Positions 1 to 6,232 of a DNA stretch of 18,103 bases are shown piece by piece. The notes under the pieces were generated by a model, which did no database searches, was not told the DNA's origin, and was given only the letters and a program-made list of their open reading frames with translations. How positions within the stretch are numbered: the first letter of the stretch is position 1; every line of letters begins with the position of its first letter. The DNA is from an uncultured Oscillospiraceae bacterium (GTDB lineage: Bacteria > Bacillota > Clostridia > Oscillospirales > Ruminococcaceae). The stretch covers positions 1-18,103 of the forward strand of contig CAJMEU010000045.1 in assembly GCA_905212515.1 (NCBI GenBank), given 5' to 3'. Both the position numbers and the translations under genes were made by a program.

Positions 1-57
1 CCCACAGCAAAGCCTGGGGGGCGGGCAGACCCCGCCCCCGGCCTTGTGTGAGGCAAC

Positions 58-95
58 AAAAAAGCGCTGTGCCGGAATAAATCCCAACACAGCGC
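58..95 (-). terminator. Leftward Rho-independent terminator
   Basis: On the minus strand a perfect 8-bp stem (GCGCTGTG at 64-71 against CACAGCGC at 88-95 on the plus strand) is followed by six T residues (plus-strand A58-A63). This is the normal form of an intrinsic terminator for leftward transcription. The nearest leftward gene is the NSS transporter ending at 382, so this may be its terminator. A second GC-rich hairpin (17-25 with 31-39, 9 bp) lies just beyond it without a clear T-run; nothing else is seen in 1-57. Confidence 0.7.
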
Positions 96-124
96 CGGAG
101 GTGCAAAAACAAGCCCCATCCGCC

Positions 125-153
125 TTGCCTAGAGGGCGGAAAAAGGGTATAAT
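125..153 (+). promoter_or_regulatory. Strong sigma-A-type promoter of the small RNA
   Basis: TTGCCT (125-130) and a perfect TATAAT (148-153) are separated by exactly 17 bases. The start of transcription would be near 160. No plausible rightward protein gene follows; instead there is a structured stretch and a rightward terminator. CCGCC (120-124) and GGCGG (135-139) form an inverted repeat around the -35 box that could be a binding site or chance. Confidence 0.75.
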
Positions 154-159
154 AACTTT

Positions 160-356
160 GCATCCGCAGCTTTTTGGCTGTTGTTGGAAGGCCATTTCTT
201 CCGACAGGGCGGCGGGGAGGTCGCAACTCTCCGCTGCCCGTTTGCACTTTTTGTGCCTCGCCCTAATTATAGGCCAATTATTTGTGGATTGCTATGTTTT
301 TCGCCAATAAACCAAGCGGCGCCGGCCCCACGGCAAGGGGCCGGCGCCGTTTTTTT
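160..356 (+). ncRNA. Putative structured small RNA, about 195 nt, family unknown
   Basis: This stretch lies between a near-consensus promoter and a perfect terminator and has no convincing reading frame. It folds by eye into consecutive hairpins: CAGC/GCTG (167-170 with 177-180); a 9-bp stem (182-190 with 198-206); a 13-bp stem with two G-U pairs (207-219 with 227-239, loop GUCGCAA); GCAC/GUGC around five U (244-247 with 253-256); and the terminator stem. A possible closing pairing joins GCATCC (160-165) with GGATTGC (286-292), with one bulged base. Length and promoter strength would fit a 6S-like RNA, but the row of hairpins does not look like the long rod of 6S, and I recognise no SRP, tmRNA or RNase P signature. 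The pairing was done by eye, so the promoter and terminator are firmer evidence than the fold. Confidence 0.6.
317..356 (+). terminator. Rightward Rho-independent terminator of the small RNA
   Basis: A perfect 13-bp stem (CGGCGCCGGCCCC at 317-329 with its complement at 337-349), a 7-base loop (330-336) and seven T residues (350-356) form a textbook terminator for plus-strand transcription. The T-run is on the plus side only. It therefore serves a rightward transcript and is a poor terminator for the leftward transporter gene next to it. Confidence 0.9.
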
Positions 357-381
357 GCGCGCGGGACAGGGGCTCCTTTTA

Positions 382-1761
382 TCAGGCCAGCCAGGCCTGG
401 ACTTTCGGCACATAGCCCATGATAAAGATCACGATGATCAGCAGCGGCAGGCCCCAGGTGAGGTAACCGCGCGCCCATTTGGGGAAGCGCAGGCCCTTGC
501 CGGTGTCGGCCTCGGCCACAAAGTTATTCCAGCCCCAGCCGCGCCTGGACACGCAGAACAGCAGATAGATCAGGCTGCCCAGGGGCAGCAGGTTGTTGGA
601 CACGATGAAATCCTCGATGGACTGGATATCGCCGATGCCGGGGATGGACACGCCGGACCAGACGCTGAAGCCCAGGGCGCAGGGCAGGCTGAGCAGGGCG
701 ACGGCCAGGCCGTTGACGGCCACGGCCTTTTTGCGGGCCCAGCCCCAGTTGTCCATGCTGAAGCTGATGAGGTTTTCGAACACGGCGATGATGGTGGACA
801 GGGCGGCAAAGCTCATGAACAAAAAGAACAGGCTGCCCCACAGCCGGCCGCCCCACATCTGCCGGAACACGCTGGGCAGGGTGACGAACACCAGGCCCGG
901 CCCCTCGCCCGGGTCCACGCCGAAGGCGAAGCAGGCGGGAAAGATGATGAGGCCCGCCAGCAGGGCCACGGCCGTGTCCAGCACGGCGATGTTCAGCGCC
1001 TCGCCGGTGAGGGCGCGGCTTTTGCCGATATAGCTGCCGAAGATGGCCATGGCCGAGATGCCCAGGGACAAGGTGAAGAAAGCCTGGCCCATGGCGGCGT
1101 ACACGGCCTCGCCGAAGCTGGCCCAGCCGTTTTCAAACATTTTGCCAAAGTCCGGCACCAAATAGAATTTGAGGCCCTCGCCCGCGCCGGGCAGGGTGAC
1201 GCTGCGCACGCACAGCACCAGCATGATGACCAGCAGACAGCTCATCATCACCTTGGTGATGCGCTCCACACCCTTTTGCAGGCCCATGCTGCACACCAAG
1301 AACCCCAGCATCACCGCCACCAACATCCAGCCGATCAGCTCGCTGGGATTTGCCAGCAGGCCGCCGAACACGTCGGCCGGCGCGGCGGTGTTGAAGGCGC
1401 CGGCGGCGCTTTTCACCACATAGGCCAGCATCCAGCCGCCCACGGTGGTGTAGAACATCATCAGCAGATAACAGCCGGCAAAGCCCCACCACTTGAACCA
1501 GGCCCAGTGCCCGCCGGCGGGCTGCAGGGCCTGGAAGCTTTTGGCGCAGGATTTCTGGCTGGCGCGGCCCACGGCGAACTCCATCACCATGACGGGCAGG
1601 CCCAGAATGACCAGGAACACCAGATACAGCAGCACAAAGGCCGCGCCGCCGTACTTGCCGGTGATATAGGGGAAGCGCCACACGTTGCCCAGGCCGATGG
1701 CGCACCCGGCGGAGATGAGGATGAACCCCAGCCGCGAGGAGAATTTTTCACGATTTTCCAT
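382..1761 (-). CDS. NSS-family sodium-dependent transporter
   Basis: Integral membrane symporter of the neurotransmitter:sodium symporter (SNF/LeuT) family, which imports amino acids or related amines with sodium. The 459-residue protein opens with the family signature: RLGFILISAG, then GLGNVWRFPY and YGGAAF, matching the unwound TM1 sodium/substrate site of LeuT, followed by GLPVMVMEFAVGR in TM2. Hydrophobic segments continue to the C-terminus, and the length fits bacterial members with 11-12 membrane helices. I place the start at the second ATG (1761), because AAGGA lies about 11 bases upstream; the ATG at 1773 directly abuts that purine run and would have no spacing. It appears monocistronic. 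The substrate cannot be read from the sequence. A role in malonate uptake is not supported by the family. Confidence 0.93.
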   Translation of the reverse strand: MENREKFSSRLGFILISAGCAIGLGNVWRFPYITGKYGGAAFVLLYLVFLVILGLPVMVMEFAVGRASQKSCAKSFQALQPAGGHWAWFKWWGFAGCYLLMMFYTTVGGWMLAYVVKSAAGAFNTAAPADVFGGLLANPSELIGWMLVAVMLGFLVCSMGLQKGVERITKVMMSCLLVIMLVLCVRSVTLPGAGEGLKFYLVPDFGKMFENGWASFGEAVYAAMGQAFFTLSLGISAMAIFGSYIGKSRALTGEALNIAVLDTAVALLAGLIIFPACFAFGVDPGEGPGLVFVTLPSVFRQMWGGRLWGSLFFLFMSFAALSTIIAVFENLISFSMDNWGWARKKAVAVNGLAVALLSLPCALGFSVWSGVSIPGIGDIQSIEDFIVSNNLLPLGSLIYLLFCVSRRGWGWNNFVAEADTGKGLRFPKWARGYLTWGLPLLIIVIFIMGYVPKVQAWLA

Positions 1762-2043
1762 GATCCCAAACATCCTTTTTCACACATTGTTTTACCGCGC
1801 GGGCCGCCGCAGGCCGCGCCGCCGCTGTTTTTCAGCATAGCAGATTTTGGGGCGGATGGCATCCGGGGGCCGGGCGGGGGGATTTATTTTTGCCGGGGCG
1901 GGGCTGAGGGGGGGGGCGGGCCGTGAGGGACTAGGGCGCGTGCGGGCGCGTCCGCCGCTGCCCCCGGGGGCGCGCCCGTCCCTTGCGCCGGCGGGGCCTC
2001 GCGCCGGGCGGCCGCGGGCCATGAGAAAATAGGGCGCCCGCCT
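1762..2043. other. Extremely GC-rich spacer without a gene
   Basis: The gap between the transporter start and the winged-helix gene's stop is dominated by G/C runs, including nine consecutive G near 1908-1916 and GGGCGCG/CGCGCCC arms near 1953-1979. A possible extended -10 (TGCTATGCT on the minus strand, about 1837-1845) could drive the transporter, but no good -35 is visible. I see no T-run terminator for the winged-helix gene and no credible small gene. Confidence 0.4.
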
Positions 2044-3237
2044 TTATTCCCCTTGAACCCCATAACTGCGCAGGGCCAGGCCGCGGAAGGCGGCGTATTC
2101 CTCGGCCAGTGTTTGCAGGGTGTGCCGCTCGTCCGGACGCAGGGCTTCCCACAGGCAGAGGGACACATCCAGCTTATCCCCCGCCGTTTTGGCGTTCCAA
2201 ACGCCGACGACACAGCCGCCCCGCAGCACCGCGCCCGGGTTGGCCACGGTTTTCCACACTTCTTTCCGGCGGGCCTCGTCGGGCAGGACAATAGCCCGGT
2301 CCCGCAGGTCCAGATAGGGGTCGTGCGGGCCCAGCAGCAGCAGGCGCTCCCCCTCGCAGCCGTCTGCAGGCAGGGCGGCGGCGTCCGCCGCCAGCATCCA
2401 GCAGCGGCGGCCCGCCAGGCGCACGGGCGTCAGCTCGGCCTCGACGCCGGCCCACAGCCGTTTGGCCTGCCGGGGCGAACAGCCCAGCCAGGCGGCAAAG
2501 TCGCCCTGGGCGGCAGGGCCGTAGCAGTGCAGAAATTTGCGCACCAGGGCCTTTTCCCCCTCCCCATCCGGCGCAAGGCCATGGCCCAGCCAGTTTTGAT
2601 AAGAGGTGAAGGTGGGGCTGGCGCCCTGCCGCGCCCCAAACACCACCAGCCCCGAAAAGGCGCAGGGCCGCAGCAGGAACGAGACCACGGCGCCCCCCAT
2701 CGTCTGCCGGTCCGGCCGGCCGTACAGAGAGGGGGCGTCCCACAAAGCCTGCTGCCAAGGGGGCAAGTGGGGGCGGACGGCGTCGGCCAGGGCTTGGTCC
2801 AGCGCCTCCTTGCTGACGATCACGCGGGCGTCCAGCACGCGGGCCGCCTGTTTCACCAGCGCCAGCGCCTCGTCAAAAGCCATGTGCACAAAGTCCAGTC
2901 CCCCGCTGACGCCCCGGGTATATATCCAGGGCTCCTCCCCCTCCCGCGCCACGAGGGGCGTGAGGAACACGCCGCTTTCTGCGGTGGGGAACACGGCGGG
3001 CACGCCGCGCCAGCTCCAGGCCTGCAAAAGGGTTTTATCCTCGTATAAGGCAGTATGCAGGGCCCCGAGAGAGCAGCCATCCAGCCGGTTGTGCAGGGCA
3101 GTCTCCCAGGCGCCGGGCGGGGAATTTTGCAGGCCGCAGGCGCCGGCGGCCTGTTCCACGGCAGCGGGCGGCAGCTTTCTGTCCAGATGATGGGCGCGCA
3201 GCCGGTGGGCGCGCGCCTGGGAAGCGGTGCATTCCAT
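2044..3237 (-). CDS. Winged-helix DNA-binding protein, AlkZ/YcaQ-like
   Basis: 397-residue protein resembling the winged-helix family that contains the DNA glycosylases AlkZ and YcaQ/AlkX, which remove alkylated bases or unhook interstrand crosslinks. Supporting features are the N-terminal SQARAHRLRAHHLD, the ACGLQ segment, VFLTPL, the length near 400, and a C-terminal part with the family's WNAKTAGDKLDV pattern. Known active members carry QxQ or QxD after the conserved GL; here it reads Q37-N38-S39, so the second catalytic position is changed. I start at 3237, not 3270: AAGGAGG sits at proper distance from 3237, whereas 3270 falls at the predicted transcription start. It has its own promoter. 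It could be a glycosylase relative with altered chemistry or a DNA-binding protein without glycosylase activity. Confidence 0.82.
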   Translation of the reverse strand: MECTASQARAHRLRAHHLDRKLPPAAVEQAAGACGLQNSPPGAWETALHNRLDGCSLGALHTALYEDKTLLQAWSWRGVPAVFPTAESGVFLTPLVAREGEEPWIYTRGVSGGLDFVHMAFDEALALVKQAARVLDARVIVSKEALDQALADAVRPHLPPWQQALWDAPSLYGRPDRQTMGGAVVSFLLRPCAFSGLVVFGARQGASPTFTSYQNWLGHGLAPDGEGEKALVRKFLHCYGPAAQGDFAAWLGCSPRQAKRLWAGVEAELTPVRLAGRRCWMLAADAAALPADGCEGERLLLLGPHDPYLDLRDRAIVLPDEARRKEVWKTVANPGAVLRGGCVVGVWNAKTAGDKLDVSLCLWEALRPDERHTLQTLAEEYAAFRGLALRSYGVQGE

Positions 3238-3273
3238 AAGGCCCTCCTTTTGTTGGGCGTTGCGTTCCATCCC

Positions 3274-3301
3274 ATTATATCAAAGAATGCGACAAAGCAA
3301 A
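3274..3301 (-). promoter_or_regulatory. Promoter of the winged-helix gene
   Basis: On the minus strand TTTGCT (3296-3301) and a perfect TATAAT (3274-3279) are separated by 16 bases. Transcription would begin near 3267, about 30 bases before the chosen start codon at 3237. The -35 box overlaps the terminator of the upstream ZIP gene. Confidence 0.6.
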
Positions 3302-3327
3302 AGCCGGCCCCAGAGGGGCCGGCTTTT
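3299..3327 (-). terminator. Terminator after the ZIP transporter gene
   Basis: A perfect 9-bp GCCGGCCCC stem (3303-3311 with 3315-3323) has a 3-base loop, flanked by AAAA on the left and TTTT on the right. On the minus strand the stem is followed by TTTTGCTTTG, so it ends leftward transcription of the ZIP gene. The flanking A/T tracts make it symmetric. Confidence 0.8.
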
Positions 3328-3357
3328 GCCGATCGCTGCGTATCTTTTTCGTCCAGG

Positions 3358-4140
3358 TTATCCCAGGGCCACATCCAGGGCCATCATCAGGGTGAAGCCC
3401 AGGGCGAACAGCACCGTGCCCAGGTTGGAATGGTCGCCCTCGCTCATCTCGGGGATCAGCTCCTCCACCACCACGTACATCATGGCGCCGGCCGCGAAGC
3501 TGAGCAGGTAGGGCAGGGCGGGCACCACCAACCCCGCCGCCAGGATGGTGAGCAGGGCGCCCACAGGCTCGACCACGCCGGACATCACGCCGTAGAGGAA
3601 GGCCCGGGGCTTTTTCACGCCCTCGGCCCGCAGGGGCATGGAGATAATGGCCCCCTCGGGGAAGTTCTGGATGGCGATGCCCAGGGACAGCGCCAGGGCG
3701 GCCATCAGGGTGATCTGCGCATCGCCGGCCAGCCAGCCCGCGTACACCACGCCCACGGCCATGCCCTCGGGGATATTGTGCAGCGTGACGGCCAGCACCA
3801 GCATGGTGGTTTTCTGCAGGCGGCTTTGGGGGCCCTCGGCCTTTGCGCTGTTCATATGCAGGTGGGGGATCACCCGGTCCAGCACCAGCAGGAACAGCAC
3901 CCCCAGCCAAAAGCCCACCACCGCAGGCACAAAGGACCACTTGCCCATGTCCTGGGCCTGTTCCATGGCCGGGATCAGCAGGCTCCAGATGGAGGCGGCC
4001 ACCATCACGCCCGCCGCGAAGCCCGTCAGCGCCCGCTGCACCAGGGGGTTGAGGGACTTTTTCATGAAAAATACGCAGGCCGCGCCCAGGGCGGTGCCCG
4101 CAAACGGGATCAGGATCCCTTGCATCACTTGGGATATCAT
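3358..4140 (-). CDS. ZIP-family divalent metal transporter
   Basis: Membrane transporter of the ZIP (Zrt/Irt-like, ZupT/GufA-type) family, which moves zinc, iron or manganese into the cytoplasm. The 260-residue protein has about eight hydrophobic segments and the two diagnostic metal-site motifs: HNIPEG at 121-126 (TM4) and QNFPEG at 158-163 (TM5). EPVG at 191-194 and EELIPE near the C-terminus also fit the family. A short variable loop with HLH (93-95) precedes TM4. The start at 4140 has AAGGTGAG a few bases upstream; the in-frame ATG at 4170 lies inside a palindrome next to the predicted transcription start and is rejected. It has its own promoter and terminator, so it is probably monocistronic. 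The palindrome upstream suggests metal-responsive control, but the regulator is not in the window. Confidence 0.93.
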   Translation of the reverse strand: MISQVMQGILIPFAGTALGAACVFFMKKSLNPLVQRALTGFAAGVMVAASIWSLLIPAMEQAQDMGKWSFVPAVVGFWLGVLFLLVLDRVIPHLHMNSAKAEGPQSRLQKTTMLVLAVTLHNIPEGMAVGVVYAGWLAGDAQITLMAALALSLGIAIQNFPEGAIISMPLRAEGVKKPRAFLYGVMSGVVEPVGALLTILAAGLVVPALPYLLSFAAGAMMYVVVEELIPEMSEGDHSNLGTVLFALGFTLMMALDVALG

Positions 4141-4158
4141 ATTCTCACCTTTCGCGCA

Positions 4159-4209
4159 AAATGTTAACATTTGATAACAAATAATAGCACATTATTTGAC
4201 AAAATACAA
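4159..4209 (-). promoter_or_regulatory. ZIP gene promoter with 14-bp palindromic operator
   Basis: On the minus strand TTGTAT (4204-4209) and TATTAT (4181-4186) are 17 bases apart, placing transcription start near 4174. Directly downstream is the perfect palindrome AAATGTTAACATTT (4159-4172), in a position where a bound repressor would block the start. A metalloregulator such as a Fur/Zur- or DtxR/MntR-type protein is a natural guess, but the sequence does not identify it. Confidence 0.55.
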
Positions 4210-4238
4210 GGGATTTTGTTTGGAAAACAGGCAAAAGA

Positions 4239-4274
4239 CACGCGGGCCCGCGCAAAAAAAGCGGGGCCCGCGTG
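4239..4274 (-). terminator. Terminator of the decarboxylase operon
   Basis: An 11-bp perfect stem (CACGCGGGCCC at 4239-4249 with its complement at 4264-4274), read on the minus strand, is followed by TCTTTTG. It lies 16 bases after the stop of the beta-subunit gene and closes the six-gene leftward operon. The A7 run in the loop becomes T7 inside the minus-strand hairpin. Confidence 0.75.
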
Positions 4275-4289
4275 AAATAACGGAAGAAT

Positions 4290-5453
4290 TTACTGGAAAA
4301 ACAGCAGCAGCATGCCAGCGGCCACCGCGCTGCCGATGACGCCGGCCACGTTGGGGCCCATGGCGTGCATCAAAAGGAAGTTGGAGGGGTTGTACTTCTG
4401 CCCTTCCTTCTGCACCACGCGGGCGGCCATGGGAACGGCCGACACGCCGGCCGCGCCGATGAGGGGGTTGATCTTGCCGCCGGACAGCTTGCACATCAGC
4501 TTGCCCAGCAGCACGCCGCCGGCGGTGCCCATGGCAAAGGCGATGACGCCCAGGATGATGATCTTGATGGTCTCGGCCCGCAGGAACATTTCCGCGCTGG
4601 CTTTGGCGCCCACGGTCATGCCCAACAGGATGGAGACGATATACATCAAAGATTTCTGGATGCATTCCACCAGCAGAGGCACGCGGCCGGATTCCTTCAG
4701 CAGGTTGCCCAGCATCAGCATGCCGATCAGCGCGCCCGCGCTGGGCAGCAGCAGCACGGTGAACAGCGTGACCACGATGGGGAAGATGATCTTTTCCGTC
4801 TTGCTGACTTCGCGCAGCTGCTCCATCTTGATCTGGCGCTCTTTTTCCGTGGTCAGCAGCCGCATGATGGGCGGCTGGATGACCGGCACCAGGGCCATGT
4901 AGCTGTAGGCCGCGATGGCGATGGCGCCCAGCAGGTCCGGCGCCAGCTTGCTGGTGAGGTAGAGGGCCGTGGGGCCGTCCGCGCCGCCGATGATGCCGAT
5001 GGACGCGGCCTCCGGGCCGGTGAAGCCCAGGAAGATGGCGCCGAAGAAGGTGGTGAAAATGCCCAGCTGCGCCGCCGCGCCCAGCAGCAGGCTGCGGGGA
5101 TTGGCCAGCAGGGGGCCGAAGTCCGTGCCCGCGCCGATGCACAGGAAGATCAGCGGCGGATAGATGCCCAGTTCCGTGCCCTGGTACAGGTAGTACAGCA
5201 GGCCGCCGTTCTGATCGCCCACCACGTGGGCCATCAGGCCCGCCAGGGGCAGGTTCACCAACAGCATGCCGAAGGCGATGGGGATCAGCAGATAGGGCTC
5301 GAACCCTTTATGGATGGCTAAGTACAAAAAGAGGCAGGCGATGCCGATCATGATCAGCTCGCCGGGCAGGCGCAGGCCGAACAGTTCCGTGTTGCACTTG
5401 AACAGCTCGGAGAAACCTGTGCTCTGCCAGAAGCCTTGAAGGATCTCCAGCAT
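4290..5453 (-). CDS. Sodium-translocating decarboxylase beta subunit (OadB/MmdB/GcdB family)
   Basis: 387-residue polytopic membrane protein of the family that removes CO2 from carboxybiotin and couples this to sodium export. Hallmarks are GGLLYYLYQGTELGIYPPLIFLCIGAGTDF (roughly 83-112, split here as GGLLYYLYQG then TELGIYPPLI), and GGADGPT at 156-162. D159 corresponds to the aspartate essential for sodium binding and decarboxylation in oxaloacetate decarboxylase beta. The QPPIMRLL segment and the C-terminal hydrophobic stretch ending in GMLLLFFQ also match. A strong AAGGGGGG ribosome site precedes the ATG, and the gene begins 12 bases after the biotin-carrier gene. It is last in the operon. 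Homologs serve oxaloacetate, methylmalonyl-CoA, glutaconyl-CoA and malonate decarboxylases, so this subunit does not reveal the substrate. Confidence 0.95.
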   Translation of the reverse strand: MLEILQGFWQSTGFSELFKCNTELFGLRLPGELIMIGIACLFLYLAIHKGFEPYLLIPIAFGMLLVNLPLAGLMAHVVGDQNGGLLYYLYQGTELGIYPPLIFLCIGAGTDFGPLLANPRSLLLGAAAQLGIFTTFFGAIFLGFTGPEAASIGIIGGADGPTALYLTSKLAPDLLGAIAIAAYSYMALVPVIQPPIMRLLTTEKERQIKMEQLREVSKTEKIIFPIVVTLFTVLLLPSAGALIGMLMLGNLLKESGRVPLLVECIQKSLMYIVSILLGMTVGAKASAEMFLRAETIKIIILGVIAFAMGTAGGVLLGKLMCKLSGGKINPLIGAAGVSAVPMAARVVQKEGQKYNPSNFLLMHAMGPNVAGVIGSAVAAGMLLLFFQ

Positions 5454-5465
5454 AGTCGGCCCCCC

Positions 5466-5855
5466 TTATTGGAGGGTGACCAGCAGGTCGCCGGAGGCCA
5501 CAGCAGCGCCCTTCTGCACCGAGACGGACACCACGGTGCCGTCGGCGGGGGCCACGATCTCGTTCTCCATCTTCATGGCCTCGATGACCACCAGGATCTG
5601 GCCGGCCTTCACCGCCTGGCCGGCGCTGACGGCCACGTCCAGGATGGTGCCCTGCAGGGGCGCGGTGATGGCGCCGGCGCCGCCGGCCGGGGCCGCTTTG
5701 GGCGCGGGAGCAGGGGCGGCCGGGGCCGCGGGGGCTGCTTTGGGGGCCGGGGCGGGCACCGCGGGGGCGCTGGAGACGGCCGCGCCGCCCAGCTCTTCCA
5801 CTTCTACCTCATGGGCCACGCCGTCCAAAACGATACGAAATTTCTTGATGCTCAT
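5466..5855 (-). CDS. Biotin carboxyl carrier protein of the decarboxylase
   Basis: 129-residue biotin carrier that shuttles the carboxyl group between the carboxyltransferase and the membrane beta subunit. The C-terminal biotinyl domain (about 62-129) contains EAMKMEN, with the biotin-accepting lysine at K95, 34 residues from the end as in typical carriers. An N-terminal part (1-25) beginning SIKKFRIVLDG is joined by a flexible Ala/Pro linker (about 27-60) in which the unit PAPAPKAAPA occurs twice. AGAGAGGTG precedes the ATG. The gene lies between the OadG-like and beta-subunit genes with short gaps, as in methylmalonyl-CoA and glutaconyl-CoA decarboxylase operons. The linker length and repeats are typical for gamma/GcdC-type subunits. 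A biotin ligase must be encoded elsewhere. Confidence 0.95.
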   Translation of the reverse strand: MSIKKFRIVLDGVAHEVEVEELGGAAVSSAPAVPAPAPKAAPAAPAAPAPAPKAAPAGGAGAITAPLQGTILDVAVSAGQAVKAGQILVVIEAMKMENEIVAPADGTVVSVSVQKGAAVASGDLLVTLQ

Positions 5856-5875
5856 AATTTTCTACACCTCTCTGC

Positions 5876-6220
5876 TTATTGTGCGGAGCCGGTCCTGCCG
5901 GCTTGGCTCCAGGGCGTTTCCGCGCTTGTGACGCGGCGGATGCTGCGCACCACGAACTGATCCGTGCTTTTGCCCAGATAGGCCGCGATGGCCGCCGCGG
6001 CCAGCACCGCGTCGGCGGTGTCGTCCCGCCGGGCGGGCGCAGGCGCGGCCGGGGCGGAGACGGGCGCGGGGGCTGCGGCTGGGGTCTTGCTGGCCTTTTT
6101 CAAAATCCAGGCCGTCAGGTCGATGATATAGGAGATGGCCAGCAGCACGATGAATACCACCGCCAGGCTGAACAGGCAGACCGTGACGGCCTGGCCGATG
6201 GTGATCTGTTCACCAAACAT
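5876..6220 (-). CDS. OadG-like small membrane subunit of the decarboxylase
   Basis: 114-residue protein with one N-terminal membrane helix (about 10-34), a Pro/Ala linker (about 47-62), and a C-terminal segment AAIAAYLG...VVRSIRR...PWSQAGR. This layout is that of OadG (gamma) and the MmdD/delta-type subunits, which hold the soluble carboxyltransferase to the membrane beta subunit and assist assembly. The C-terminal IRR...W..AGR pattern is characteristic of the methylmalonyl-CoA decarboxylase delta group. AAGGAGG precedes the ATG, and the gene starts 12 bases after the carboxyltransferase stop. There is no enzymatic motif; assignment rests on architecture, motif and position. Confidence 0.88.
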   Translation of the reverse strand: MFGEQITIGQAVTVCLFSLAVVFIVLLAISYIIDLTAWILKKASKTPAAAPAPVSAPAAPAPARRDDTADAVLAAAAIAAYLGKSTDQFVVRSIRRVTSAETPWSQAGRTGSAQ

Positions 6221-6232
6221 AGCGCGCCCTCC

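Noticed and set aside
44..310. Possible 88-residue protein overlapping the small-RNA region
   Set aside because: It starts before the promoter and crosses it, has no ribosome site, and no family resemblance. The structured RNA with promoter and terminator explains the stretch better.
160..356. Riboswitch or leader of a downstream gene
   Set aside because: The next gene is on the opposite strand, and the transcript ends in a terminator with no reading frame after it.
382..1761. NSS transporter as the malonate importer for the decarboxylase operon
   Set aside because: The family transports amino acids and amines, the gene is separated from the operon by two unrelated units and terminators, and no link is visible. 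A malonate carrier (MdcF, MadL/M or other) must be sought outside the window.
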